From NCBI GenBank assembly GCA_964475415.1, contig CAYYWZ010000117.1, positions 1 through 5,772 on the forward strand: a stretch of DNA of 5,772 bases. The letters are read 5' to 3'. The DNA is from CALCMJ01 sp964475415 (lineage in GTDB: Bacteria; Bacteroidota; Bacteroidia; Chitinophagales; Saprospiraceae). Positions 1-5,772 of this stretch are shown here, in pieces. The number at the start of each line of letters is the position of its first letter. The first letter of the stretch is position 1. Below the pieces are notes generated by a model, which was not told the DNA's origin, made no database searches, and saw only the letters and a program-made list of their open reading frames with translations. Made by a program: the position numbers and the translations under genes.

Positions 1-61
1 TTAGAACAAAGCAATAAACCAATCGAACTCTAAAAATCTCAATTGGCCAAAGTAAATTCAT
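1..61 (-). CDS. Possible partial CDS, 5' end only, unidentified
   Basis: An ATG at 61-59 on the minus strand opens a frame that stays open to the window edge, giving about 20 residues that begin MNLLWPIEIFRVRL. A GTG codon lies directly before the ATG and an in-frame TAA before that, so the start can only be one of these two. The peptide is hydrophobic and aromatic with a few arginines, which would suit the first segment of a membrane or exported protein, but it is too short to assign. It begins 41 bases after the mutS2 stop on the same strand with no clear terminator between, so it could be cotranscribed with mutS2. No Shine-Dalgarno sequence is visible, as is usual in Bacteroidetes. An open frame of this length can also occur by chance. 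Confidence 0.4.
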   Translation of the reverse strand, partial: MNLLWPIEIFRVRLVYCFVL

Positions 62-102
62 CACTTATGAGCACATAAAATTCGCAATAGTATTATATCC
101 TA

Positions 103-2481
103 TTAAAAATCTACAAAAGTAACGCCTTGGCCTCCCATCTCATCTTCTGGATGCCATACTTTCTTAACATCTTTATACTCTCTGAGTTTCTTTCTTACCA
201 TTTTTCTTAATACGCCAGAACCTACACCATGAATAATCTTGACCCTGCTAAGGTTACTGATCAATGCATTATCTAAAAACTCCTGAACAAAGTCCAATGC
301 ATCATCATACTTATATCCCTTAATATCGAGACTCGTTTCTGTGGCACCTTGCTTGTGCACCAAATCTGTTTTGACACTTTTCCCCTTTCTAAGATGGATA
401 GGTTCATTAGCAGGTAACAGCTCTTTAAGCGGAACCATTACTTTCATCATTCCCATCATTAACTCTGCTTTATTTTTTTTGATAGAAATAAGTTCTGCAA
501 TCTGTCCACCACTTCTCAGTTTTACATAATCACCTTTTCTAAGGTCTTTGACATCAAAATTAGTCTTTACTTGCAAGGTTTCTTTTAAAGGATGTATTTC
601 CGAACTAAGTATAGATTTTTTCTCCCTTACAGTTTTAGATAGAGCTTTAGCTTTCTCCAAATTTTGGTTTTCTCTGAGTTCCTTGATAAGTTTTTGAATT
701 TCTTTATCAGATTCTGCAGTAGAGTAAAATTCTTTTTCTTTGGCCTCTAATTTGATTTTTCTTCTACGGAATTCTAGGTCTTTATTCATACTCTCGTAAG
801 AGGTGATTAGTTTTTTCAATCTATCCTCTTTACTGATAAGATTGGTCAGTTTTTCTTCTAACTCTTCCTTTTCTCTAACTAAGTCTATAAGTAGATCGTC
901 TATTGCCTTACTATCTTTCCCTGCCTTATTTTTAGCATAAGCTAATATCTTATTATGCAGACCTATTCTCTCTGCTATCTCAAAAGCAAAAGAACTTCCT
1001 GGCTTACCTATCTGTAACTGATAAGTAGGTTGATGGTTTACGTGATCAAATAACATGGCACCGTTCAAAATACCTTTTGCATTATAAGAATAAACCTTGA
1101 GATTAGAATAATGGGTAGTGATGACACCATATACTTTTTTCTTATTAAGCCTATCGAGTATGGCTTCTGCTATTGCTCCTCCTATCTTAGGATCTGTTCC
1201 AGAACCAAATTCGTCTATGAGAACTAGGGTATTTTTATCAGCTTTCTCCATCATATATTTCATGATGTTCAAACGCGAACTATAGGTACTTAGATCATCT
1301 TCTAATGATTGTTGATCTCCTATATCTGCAAACAGTTTCTTAAATATACAGATAGAGGAATCGCTATCGACCGGAATAAGTAATCCAGCTTGCAGCATAG
1401 TCTGCAGCAAAGCTACGGACTTCATTGTTATAGATTTACCTCCAGCATTAGGCCCGCTAATAACAAGCATTCGATCATCCGCATTTAGTTCTAGTGTAAA
1501 AGGAACTGTCTTCAGTTCTAATGTACTGTTCTTCAAAAGCAATAGTGGATGATAGGCTTCCTTCAAATAGAGTTTTTGCTCCTCATTAAGTTTAGGTTTT
1601 TTTCCGTCATAACTGATAGCGAACTTAGCTTTAGCTCTGATAAGATCTAATCTTATAATTATCTTTTCCCATAGCTCAAATACCTCAGCATAAGGCCTAA
1701 GGTCATGACATAAATCCTTCAAAATTCTATAGATCTCTTGCTTTTTTTGTAGCTCCAGTTCAAATAAATAGTTATTTATAAAAATAACTTCTTCAGGTTC
1801 TATAAAAACAGTTTTTCCGGAAGCAGATTCGTCATGAATCATACCATTTATTCTTCTCTTATGTTCACTAGCTACGCTCAGAACCCTTCTACCATTTTTT
1901 ACACTCTCAGCATTATCTGTAAGCAAGCCTGCTTGCTTTAGTTTTTTGAGTCGATCAGCAAATATTCTGGATGCTTCCCGTTCCTTAGATTTTATCTCTT
2001 TGAAGATCTTAGCTAAATCTGGAGAAGCGTTGGGTTTAATATTACCCTCTTTATCGAATATATTATCTATAAGTTTATTTAGAGATTTGTCTACTATAAT
2101 CTGATCTGCTATATTAAAGAGTACTGGATACTTCTTTTTGTATTCACTTGTAAAATGATGAATTATACCTTCTGCAAGAGCTATAATTCGTTGGATTCGG
2201 AAAATAGCTTCAACCTCTAGGACATATCCATCTTTTTTAAGTAAAAATAGATCCTCTTTTATAGACTCGTAACCATAAAAAGGAATTTCTTCTTGCTGAT
2301 CTATAGAAAAGAGATATTCTCTAGTTTCTTCTAAAAGAGCTTCTATCTTAGTCAGATTACTGTATAGGCTGAGTTGTAGCACTCTCTTTTTAGATGCAGA
2401 ACCTAAACAATACTGGGCTAATATTTCTAGAATTTTGTCAAACTCTATACTTGAAAATACATCTTGTGGATATAAGTGCAT
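103..2481 (-). CDS. mutS2: MutS2 family ATPase with C-terminal Smr domain
   Basis: This 792-residue protein has the full length and domain order of MutS2. The N-terminal part (about 1-300) is the core/clamp region and lacks the mismatch-recognition domain of MutS. The ATPase has Walker A GPNAGGKS at 343-350, the signature region at about 388-403 (GDQQSLEDDLSTYSSR), Walker B LVLIDEFGSGTDP with D423 and E424, and the switch histidine H457 in TTHYS. A lysine/glutamate-rich probable coiled coil spans about 505-635. A small KOW-like segment lies at about 642-690, and the Smr domain at about 715-792 has LDIKG (718-722) and HGVGSG (751-756). In known members, MutS2 dimers bind branched DNA and limit recombination (Helicobacter), or split collided ribosomes (Bacillus); which applies here cannot be told from sequence. 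It is not expected to act in mismatch repair. The ATG at 2481 is the only start, since a stop lies 12 bases upstream in frame. The gene diverges from aroC. Confidence 0.97.
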   Translation of the reverse strand: MHLYPQDVFSSIEFDKILEILAQYCLGSASKKRVLQLSLYSNLTKIEALLEETREYLFSIDQQEEIPFYGYESIKEDLFLLKKDGYVLEVEAIFRIQRIIALAEGIIHHFTSEYKKKYPVLFNIADQIIVDKSLNKLIDNIFDKEGNIKPNASPDLAKIFKEIKSKEREASRIFADRLKKLKQAGLLTDNAESVKNGRRVLSVASEHKRRINGMIHDESASGKTVFIEPEEVIFINNYLFELELQKKQEIYRILKDLCHDLRPYAEVFELWEKIIIRLDLIRAKAKFAISYDGKKPKLNEEQKLYLKEAYHPLLLLKNSTLELKTVPFTLELNADDRMLVISGPNAGGKSITMKSVALLQTMLQAGLLIPVDSDSSICIFKKLFADIGDQQSLEDDLSTYSSRLNIMKYMMEKADKNTLVLIDEFGSGTDPKIGGAIAEAILDRLNKKKVYGVITTHYSNLKVYSYNAKGILNGAMLFDHVNHQPTYQLQIGKPGSSFAFEIAERIGLHNKILAYAKNKAGKDSKAIDDLLIDLVREKEELEEKLTNLISKEDRLKKLITSYESMNKDLEFRRRKIKLEAKEKEFYSTAESDKEIQKLIKELRENQNLEKAKALSKTVREKKSILSSEIHPLKETLQVKTNFDVKDLRKGDYVKLRSGGQIAELISIKKNKAELMMGMMKVMVPLKELLPANEPIHLRKGKSVKTDLVHKQGATETSLDIKGYKYDDALDFVQEFLDNALISNLSRVKIIHGVGSGVLRKMVRKKLREYKDVKKVWHPEDEMGGQGVTFVDF

Positions 2482-2512
2482 GAAACAAAGGTCTTAAAAG
2501 TAAAGTTAATCT

Positions 2513-2533
2513 ACAAAGCTAAGAAGCTTTTGT
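2513..2533. other. Short inverted repeat at the predicted mutS2 start site
   Basis: AAAGCT (2515-2520) and AGCTTT (2525-2530) are inverted around a 4-base spacer. Two further pairs form if T2531 is bulged. The repeat sits just downstream of the predicted mutS2 -7 element, so it would either place a small hairpin at the very 5' end of the mutS2 mRNA or act as a protein-binding site over the start point. It is short, lies in AT-rich DNA, and may be chance. Confidence 0.3.
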
Positions 2534-2535
2534 GT

Positions 2536-2566
2536 CAACTATAGTATGATTATAAAAGGATACAAA
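2536..2566 (-). promoter_or_regulatory. Predicted mutS2 promoter (Bacteroidetes type)
   Basis: Read on the minus strand, TTTG (2566-2563) is followed after exactly 19 bases by TATAGTTG (2543-2536). This matches the Bacteroidetes sigma consensus TTTG-N19-TAnnTTTG with one mismatch. Transcription would begin near 2529-2532 and leave a leader of about 50 bases before the mutS2 ATG. Its -33 box is one arm of the palindrome at 2562-2575, so it overlaps the aroC promoter. This is prediction only, and AT-rich DNA gives false matches. Confidence 0.5.
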
Positions 2567-2574
2567 TATATTTG
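2545..2574 (+). promoter_or_regulatory. Predicted aroC promoter (Bacteroidetes type)
   Basis: TATATTTG at 2567-2574 is a perfect match to the Bacteroidetes -7 consensus TAnnTTTG. TATG at 2545-2548, 18 bases upstream, is a one-mismatch form of the TTTG -33 box. Transcription would start near 2578-2581, giving a leader of about 17-20 bases before the aroC ATG. That leader is A-rich (AAAAAGAAAAG) and has no Shine-Dalgarno sequence, which is typical of the phylum. The element interlocks with the predicted mutS2 promoter on the other strand. Confidence 0.55.
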
Positions 2575-2575
2575 T
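2562..2575. repeat. Perfect 14-bp palindrome between mutS2 and aroC
   Basis: ACAAATATATTTGT reads the same on both strands. It supplies a TATATTTG -7 element facing aroC, the same sequence facing mutS2, and the TTTG used as the predicted mutS2 -33 box. It may simply reflect two opposed promoter elements, or it may be an operator for a dimeric regulator. Confidence 0.6.
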
Positions 2576-2597
2576 GAATTGTTCTTAAAAAGAAAAG

Positions 2598-3677
2598 ATG
2601 AGAGGAAATATATTCGGTAAAGCATATAAAATTAGTACCTATGGTGAATCACATGGTCCTGCAATAGGTGTTACGATAGATGGTTGCCCATCAAATTTGG
2701 AGATTTCAGAGAGACTTATCCAAGAGGAGATGGATAGAAGAAGACCAGGTCAATCGAGCATAGTCACTCAACGCCAAGAAGGTGACATTATAGAAATACT
2801 TTCTGGCGTGTTCGAAGGCAAAACTACGGGTACACCTATATCTATTATTATCAGAAACAAAGACCAGAAATCCAAGGATTATAGTCATATAAAAGATAGT
2901 TTCAGGCCTTCTCACGCAGATTATACCTATACGAAGAAGTATGGCCATAGAGATTATCGAGGAGGAGGTCGTTCTTCTGCTCGGGAGACTGCAGCTAGAG
3001 TTGCCGCAGGTGCTATAGCTAGACAATACCTTAACCAATCTGATATTCAGATCCATGCCTATGTAACTCAGGTTGGCTCTATTGTGCTAGAAGATATTCC
3101 TACAACTATCAATAGAGAAATTATAGAACAAAATATTATCAGGTGCCCAGATCAAACTGTGGCGGAACAAATGATAGACTATATAAAGACTGTAAAGAAA
3201 AATGGAGATACTGTAGGAGGAGTCATTGCTTGTGTAATAAAAAACTGTCCAGTCGGATTAGGTGAACCTGTCTTTGACAAATTACATGCAGATCTAGGAA
3301 AGGCCATGCTAAGTATTAATGCTGTAAAAGGGTTCGAAATAGGTTCTGGTTTCTCTTCTGTTACAATGATGGGCTCTGAACATAATGATGTATTTGTGAA
3401 AAGTGATGACAAGATCACAACAGAAACTAATTTCTCAGGTGGTATTCAAGGCGGGATTTCCAATGGGATGGATATCTTTTTTAAAGTAGCATTCAAGCCA
3501 GTTGCTACGATAATGAGAGATCAACAAAGTATAAATAAAGACGGAGATGAGACGACTGTAAAGGGAAAAGGAAGACACGATCCTTGCGTAGTCCCAAGAG
3601 CAGTTCCTATAGTAGAGGCAATGGCTTGTTTAGTAATTCTTGACCACTTGCTTAGGCAAAGAACCACTTCTGTATAG
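2598..3677 (+). CDS. aroC: Chorismate synthase
   Basis: This 359-residue enzyme converts 5-enolpyruvylshikimate-3-phosphate to chorismate, the branch point for aromatic amino acids, folate and quinones. The reaction is redox-neutral overall but needs reduced FMN, and the enzyme is a cytosolic homotetramer in known members. All family signatures are present: YGESHGP at 15-21 with the active-site histidine H19, YGHRDYRGGGRSSARET at 115-131 with the second conserved histidine H117, the FMN-binding glycine-rich GGIQGGISNG at 281-290, and GRHDPCVVPRAVPIVEAMA at 325-343 with D328. Length is normal and nothing is broken. The ATG at 2598 is the only plausible start, as an in-frame TAA lies at 2586-2588. 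No flavin reductase domain is fused, so it should be the monofunctional bacterial type relying on a separate reductant. No other shikimate gene is in the window. The gene appears to be transcribed alone, diverging from mutS2 and converging with the symporter. Confidence 0.98.
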   Translation: MRGNIFGKAYKISTYGESHGPAIGVTIDGCPSNLEISERLIQEEMDRRRPGQSSIVTQRQEGDIIEILSGVFEGKTTGTPISIIIRNKDQKSKDYSHIKDSFRPSHADYTYTKKYGHRDYRGGGRSSARETAARVAAGAIARQYLNQSDIQIHAYVTQVGSIVLEDIPTTINREIIEQNIIRCPDQTVAEQMIDYIKTVKKNGDTVGGVIACVIKNCPVGLGEPVFDKLHADLGKAMLSINAVKGFEIGSGFSSVTMMGSEHNDVFVKSDDKITTETNFSGGIQGGISNGMDIFFKVAFKPVATIMRDQQSINKDGDETTVKGKGRHDPCVVPRAVPIVEAMACLVILDHLLRQRTTSV

Positions 3678-3719
3678 AAAATGCTAGTTACTTCATTATT
3701 ATAACCATTTATGTACTTA

Positions 3720-3749
3720 TTTGGATTAGTAGTAATAAATATAAATTTT
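3720..3749 (+). promoter_or_regulatory. Possible promoter in the aroC/symporter spacer
   Basis: TTTG (3720-3723) is followed after 18 bases by TAAATTTT (3742-3749), which matches the Bacteroidetes -7 element TAnnTTTG except for the last base. It lies 43 bases past the aroC stop and points toward the stem-loop cluster and terminator, with no protein gene on this strand afterwards. Transcription would start near 3753-3757. The spacer is very AT-rich, so chance matches are likely. Confidence 0.3.
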
Positions 3750-3754
3750 ATAGC

Positions 3755-3872
3755 TAATTTTATATGAAGGACTTAAACACTCTTATGGCCTAACTTTAAT
3801 TAGGTCATATACCCCTCAAAATCAAGGTTAACAAAAAATTAATCTTGTAAGCACCTCGTAAGAGGTGTTTTT
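3755..3872 (+). ncRNA. Candidate small structured RNA, or structured aroC 3' UTR
   Basis: About 118 bases after the promoter-like element contain three successive stem-loops on the + strand. The first pairs 3784-3793 with 3800-3809 (10 bp, 6-base loop). The second pairs 3823-3830 with 3840-3847 (8 bp, A-rich 9-base loop). The third is the terminator at 3849-3872. Each of the first two stems has one G-U pair (G3788-U3805 and G3827-U3843) that becomes an A-C mismatch on the minus strand, so the structure favours + strand RNA. The linker between them is a C-rich single strand (ACCCCTC, 3811-3817). No + strand gene follows, so this is not a leader for a downstream gene in the window. It could be an independent small RNA or the processed tail of the aroC mRNA. 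It does not resemble any RNA family I recognise. The 5' end is approximate. Confidence 0.35.
3849..3872 (+). terminator. Rho-independent terminator, + strand
   Basis: CACCTC (3852-3857) and GAGGTG (3862-3867) form a 6-bp GC-rich stem closed by a GTAA loop of the stable GNRA type, followed by five T (3868-3872). Weaker pairs (G3851-U, A3850-U, A3849-U) extend the base. The T-run is only on the + strand side, so it ends transcription from aroC and/or the candidate small RNA. It is 172 bases past the aroC stop. On the minus strand the hairpin follows the symporter stop but lacks an adjacent T-run. Confidence 0.8.
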
Positions 3873-3908
3873 AGTAAAACTAAATACAGCAACACATTAC
3901 CATTGAAA

Positions 3909-5687
3909 TTAGAAAATAGCTTTTCGAATCCCCTTCCACATTTTTAATAAAAAGAAAGAAAGTACAACAGCAATTATAGTTATAATTAAAGCGATTGTAG
4001 TTTGCCCGTATATCCAGTATCCTGTTGCAAAAAGAATGCAATAAATTAAACTTGTAGCTACTAACATTGCTGCGATACCGCTGGGAACGACCCAGTCACT
4101 TCCACTCTCTTCTAGCACAACATTATCTTTTACAGCATCTTTCAAAACCTTATTCCACCCTGGACCTCCTGGCTGTACTCTATTATAAAATGAGCGAAGA
4201 ACCTCTTTCTTTTCTGGACTTGTCAAATAGGTCACTGCAATCCACACAATAGTAGTGATCAAAACAATAATTGGAAACTCTAGATAAGCTGGCTCTAGAT
4301 CTATTTCTAAGAAAAGTATAGAAACAACTCCCGAGCATATCATAGCAGAAATTTCACTCCAAGCATTAATTCTCCACCAGAACCATCTTAAAATAAAAAT
4401 TAAGCCTGTACCTGCTCCAAATGCAATAATAAATTTAAACAGTTCTAAAGCATCCTTAAGATATAAAGCGAAAATTGCACTAAGAATCATAAGTACAACA
4501 GTGGAAATTCTTCCTACCATTACCAATTCTTTTTCTGTTGCATTTTTATTTATTTGTTGAGCATAGAAGTCATTTACAATATAGGAGGATCCCCAATTAA
4601 GATGTGTTGAGATCGTAGAAATATATGCTGCAATAAGAGAAGCTAGTACAACACCTAGAAGCCCCTTAGGTAACATAGTCAGTATTGCCGAATATCCTAA
4701 GTCATGACCTAACTTATCTTCAGTTACCGCCGGAAAGGCTTCAGCTAAACTTGCTAAGTCGGGATAAATAACAAGAGATACCAAGGCAACTAATATCCAT
4801 GGCCAAGGTCTAATGGCATAATGAAGAACATAAAAAAAGAAAGTTGCTCCCATAGCGTTATCTTCATCTTTTGCAGCTAACATCCTTTGTGCTACATATC
4901 CACCTCCACCAGGTTCTGAGCCGGGAAACCAGGCACTCCACCACTGAACTGCTAGTGGAATGATGAATAAAGAAACCAACGCCTCTTTATTGCTAAAGTC
5001 AGGAAATATAGAAATCTTTCCTGCTACATTAGGATGAGAAAGCAATTTTTCAATTCCACCTACCTCTGGCAGATTAACAGCATAATATGCTGCACCTATA
5101 GCTCCTGTCATAGCTAGAAAGAACAATAGAAAATCTGTGTACACAACTCCTCTAAATCCACCTAGCGCACTAAAAACAACTGTCACCACAGATGCAACAC
5201 CAATAGTCTCTAGAGGAGAAAGTCCAAGCATAACTTGACCTATTTTTATTGCCGCTAAAGTTACTCCAGACATAGCCAGTACATTGAAAGCAATACCTAA
5301 ATACAATGATCTAAAAATTCTGAGAAATCTTGCTGGCTTCCCCCCATATCTAAGCTCATAGAATTCCATATCCGTTTTGACATTAGATTTTCGCCACAAC
5401 CTAGCATATACAAAAACAGTGAGCATGCCAGTGATTAGAAAAGCCCACCATTCCCAATTAGCAGAAACGCCCTTCTCTCTTACAAGATTCGTAACAAAAT
5501 TCGGTGTATCAGTAGAAAAAGTTGTAGCTACCATAGAAAGTCCCAACAACCACCAAGGCATAGTCCTGCCAGAAAGGAAAAACTCAGCTGAACTTTTTCC
5601 AGCTTTTCTAGAAGTATAGATACCTATTCCTAGCGTCACTACGAGAACAGCTATTACAATTGACCAGTCTAAATTACTTACGTACAT
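3909..5687 (-). CDS. Sodium:solute symporter (SSS family), substrate unknown
   Basis: This 592-residue inner-membrane protein uses the sodium gradient to import a small solute. I count about 13-15 hydrophobic segments, beginning at 8-26, 44-60 and 77-96. Family marks include the FFLSGRTMPWWLLGLSM block at 36-52, ALGGFRGVVYTDFL at 174-187 (the SSS signature region), and EPGGGGYVAQRMLAAKDE at 258-275. The sodium-site helix has ISTISTHLNWGSSYIVNDFY at 356-375; S357 and T358 align by eye with the two sodium-binding serines of Vibrio SGLT, which suggests sodium coupling is kept. A soluble loop at about 489-531 precedes two final membrane segments (about 535-558 and 562-584), so it has more helices than the minimal family core. 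The substrate could be a sugar, organic acid, amino acid or nucleoside; no neighbour points to one. The ATG at 5687 is the first in frame after a stop at 5724-5726. It converges with aroC and seems monocistronic at its 3' end. Confidence 0.93.
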   Translation of the reverse strand: MYVSNLDWSIVIAVLVVTLGIGIYTSRKAGKSSAEFFLSGRTMPWWLLGLSMVATTFSTDTPNFVTNLVREKGVSANWEWWAFLITGMLTVFVYARLWRKSNVKTDMEFYELRYGGKPARFLRIFRSLYLGIAFNVLAMSGVTLAAIKIGQVMLGLSPLETIGVASVVTVVFSALGGFRGVVYTDFLLFFLAMTGAIGAAYYAVNLPEVGGIEKLLSHPNVAGKISIFPDFSNKEALVSLFIIPLAVQWWSAWFPGSEPGGGGYVAQRMLAAKDEDNAMGATFFFYVLHYAIRPWPWILVALVSLVIYPDLASLAEAFPAVTEDKLGHDLGYSAILTMLPKGLLGVVLASLIAAYISTISTHLNWGSSYIVNDFYAQQINKNATEKELVMVGRISTVVLMILSAIFALYLKDALELFKFIIAFGAGTGLIFILRWFWWRINAWSEISAMICSGVVSILFLEIDLEPAYLEFPIIVLITTIVWIAVTYLTSPEKKEVLRSFYNRVQPGGPGWNKVLKDAVKDNVVLEESGSDWVVPSGIAAMLVATSLIYCILFATGYWIYGQTTIALIITIIAVVLSFFLLKMWKGIRKAIF

Positions 5688-5725
5688 TTTTAGAAGTATA
5701 ATTTGACATAAGATATATTTCTTTT

Positions 5726-5751
5726 AGAATACTAAAGAAAAAATTAAACAA
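5726..5751 (-). promoter_or_regulatory. Weak promoter-like sequence upstream of the symporter
   Basis: On the minus strand TTG (5751-5749) is followed after 17 bases by TATTCT (5731-5726). This is only a partial fit to the Bacteroidetes consensus, and the leader would be about 35 bases. The whole 85-base stretch from 5688 to the window end is AT-rich with no Shine-Dalgarno sequence and no other recognisable element. The true promoter may lie beyond the window. Confidence 0.2.
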
Positions 5752-5772
5752 TATCTAAATAATAGGATAAGA

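Noticed and set aside
62..102. Possible mutS2 terminator
   Set aside because: Only a 5-bp AATAG/CTATT arm pair with a 9-base loop was found and no T-run follows it on the minus strand.
341..529. 62-residue + strand open frame inside mutS2
   Set aside because: It lies fully antisense to a strongly supported gene and has low-complexity, unrecognisable sequence; it is a shadow of mutS2.
2706..3418. Two minus-strand open frames (116 and 79 residues) inside aroC
   Set aside because: They are antisense to the conserved core of chorismate synthase, have no family features and no promoter or leader; their openness follows from aroC codon use.
3870..3884. Inverted repeat TTTAGT / ACTAAA right after the terminator, as a possible symporter terminator
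   Set aside because: The stem is only six AT-rich pairs with a 3-base loop and has no T-run after it on the minus strand, so it is too weak to call.
4067..5619. Two + strand open frames (61 and 80 residues) inside the symporter gene
   Set aside because: They are antisense shadows of a membrane protein gene, with no recognisable domain.
1..5772. Mobile element, CRISPR array, tRNA, rRNA or defence system
   Set aside because: No transposase or integrase reading frame, no spaced direct repeats, no cloverleaf and no rRNA-like stretch was seen; the three full genes are common chromosomal families.

Overview
The window is about 36% G+C by eye and carries three complete protein genes, one probable partial gene at the left edge, two compact intergenic regions, and one convergent spacer that may encode a small structured RNA. 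Bacteroidetes is the most likely source. The promoter-like elements fit the TTTG / TAnnTTTG consensus of that phylum, the starts lack Shine-Dalgarno sequences and have A-rich leaders instead, and the proteins resemble Bacteroidetes homologues. I cannot place it below phylum with confidence.

Layout: positions 1-61 (-) hold the start of an unidentified gene that runs off the window. Positions 103-2481 (-) encode MutS2, an ABC-type ATPase with a C-terminal Smr domain. Positions 2482-2597 are a divergent promoter region whose two predicted promoters interlock around a perfect 14-bp palindrome. Positions 2598-3677 (+) encode chorismate synthase AroC, the last step of the shikimate pathway. Positions 3678-3908 are a convergent spacer with a promoter-like sequence, two stem-loops that pair better as + strand RNA, and an intrinsic terminator. 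Positions 3909-5687 (-) encode a sodium:solute symporter of the SSS family with unknown substrate. Positions 5688-5772 are its AT-rich leader.

The genes do not form an obvious pathway: MutS2 acts on nucleic acid or ribosomes, AroC makes chorismate, and the symporter is an inner-membrane transporter. The protein-coding content is ordinary for a chromosome. The parts worth a second look are non-coding: the possible small RNA at about 3755-3872 and the interlocked mutS2/aroC promoters. No mobile element, CRISPR array, tRNA or rRNA was seen, and I found no convincing new multi-gene system.
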